Assembly: GCA_024280785.1 (NCBI GenBank)
Contig: JAJRPK010000040.1
Location: 1 to 6,680, forward strand
Source of the DNA: Gammaproteobacteria bacterium
GTDB taxonomy: Bacteria; Pseudomonadota; Gammaproteobacteria; Pseudomonadales; UBA7434
Direction of reading: 5' to 3'
Length of the DNA: 6,680 nucleotides
Shown here: in pieces, positions 6,520 to 6,680 of the stretch
Numbering within the stretch: position 1 is the stretch's first letter
Layout of the letters: the number at the start of each line of letters is the position of its first letter
Position numbers and translations under genes: made by a program
Notes under the pieces: generated by a model
The model's database searches: none
Told to the model about the DNA's origin: nothing
What the model saw: only the letters and a program-made list of their open reading frames with translations

Positions 6520-6555
6520 TAGTAATTTACGTCTATTTAGTAATTCACGTTAATT
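6520..6555. repeat. Two tandem 18-bp repeats in the gdhA leader
   Basis: Units at 6520-6537 and 6538-6555 match at 15 of 18 positions, each starting TAGTAATT followed by T or C and then ACGT. They lie 18-53 bp upstream of the gdhA ATG, just before the ribosome binding site at 6508-6515. The paired sites suggest binding by a regulator, or a simple duplication in an AT-rich promoter region. I could not place a convincing -35/-10 pair around them, so the gdhA promoter is not called. Confidence 0.6.
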
Positions 6556-6613
6556 TAATAACACAGGTCCGGATAAAAACTGTCTTTATATTAGCAAAAA
6601 TCAGTAGCTCATT

Positions 6614-6680
6614 TTAACCACAGAGCAATTGCTGGGCTGTTTCTTTTGCTAAAGCTGCACCGCTCTTATCATTGGCAGTA
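6614..6680 (-). CDS. C-terminal fragment of an unidentified gene (21 codons)
   Basis: On the minus strand one frame is open from the window edge to a TAA at 6614-6616, while the other two are closed by stops within it. The encoded tail reads TANDKSGAALAKETAQQLLCG, an amphipathic-helix-like ending with varied, natural codon use, suggesting a real protein C-terminus. It would lie upstream of gdhA on the same strand, with about 111 bp between. The fragment is too short to name a family; the rest of the gene lies beyond the window. Confidence 0.4.
   Translation of the reverse strand, partial: TANDKSGAALAKETAQQLLCG

Overview
The window looks like ordinary chromosomal DNA from a gammaproteobacterium of moderate GC content. 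The best clue is a 447-residue glutamate dehydrogenase that is collinear with E. coli GdhA along its whole length. The mixed codon use, the amidohydrolase subfamily and the hairpin-rich spacers would suit a marine or environmental lineage such as Cellvibrionales/Alteromonadales-type bacteria, but that placement is inference. I see no phage, CRISPR, conjugation, insertion-sequence transposase or known defence genes.

Layout, left to right. (1) 162-2847, minus strand: a two-gene unit read right to left, with a D-aminoacylase-type amidohydrolase first and a membrane-anchored alpha/beta hydrolase 25 bp behind it. A good sigma70-like promoter lies at 2866-2894. (2) 2848-3259: a 412-bp divergent spacer dominated by a 118-bp element with 34-bp inverted arms and two internal hairpins, followed by a tandem 10-bp repeat and a 10-bp inverted repeat next to the following gene. 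(3) 3260-4740, plus strand: a DEDDh (DnaQ-like) 3'-5' exonuclease and, 44 bp later, a classical short-chain dehydrogenase, probably cotranscribed. (4) 4741-5158: a convergent 418-bp spacer whose centre is a cluster of nested and adjacent hairpins. (5) 5159-6502, minus strand: gdhA, with a strong ribosome binding site, an 18-bp tandem repeat in its leader and a possible terminator just after the stop. (6) 6614-6680, minus strand: the last 21 codons of another probable gene running in from beyond the right edge.

Functionally the genes do not form one obvious pathway. The amidohydrolase/hydrolase pair probably handles small amide or ester substrates. GdhA assimilates ammonia into glutamate. The exonuclease and the dehydrogenase are generic housekeeping or accessory enzymes. 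The most interesting content is not in the genes but in the spacers: the 118-bp three-stem palindrome, the hairpin cluster at 4839-4964 and the paired repeats before gdhA. The amidohydrolase also appears to lack two histidine metal ligands of characterised D-aminoacylases. I found no convincing evidence of a new multi-gene system here.
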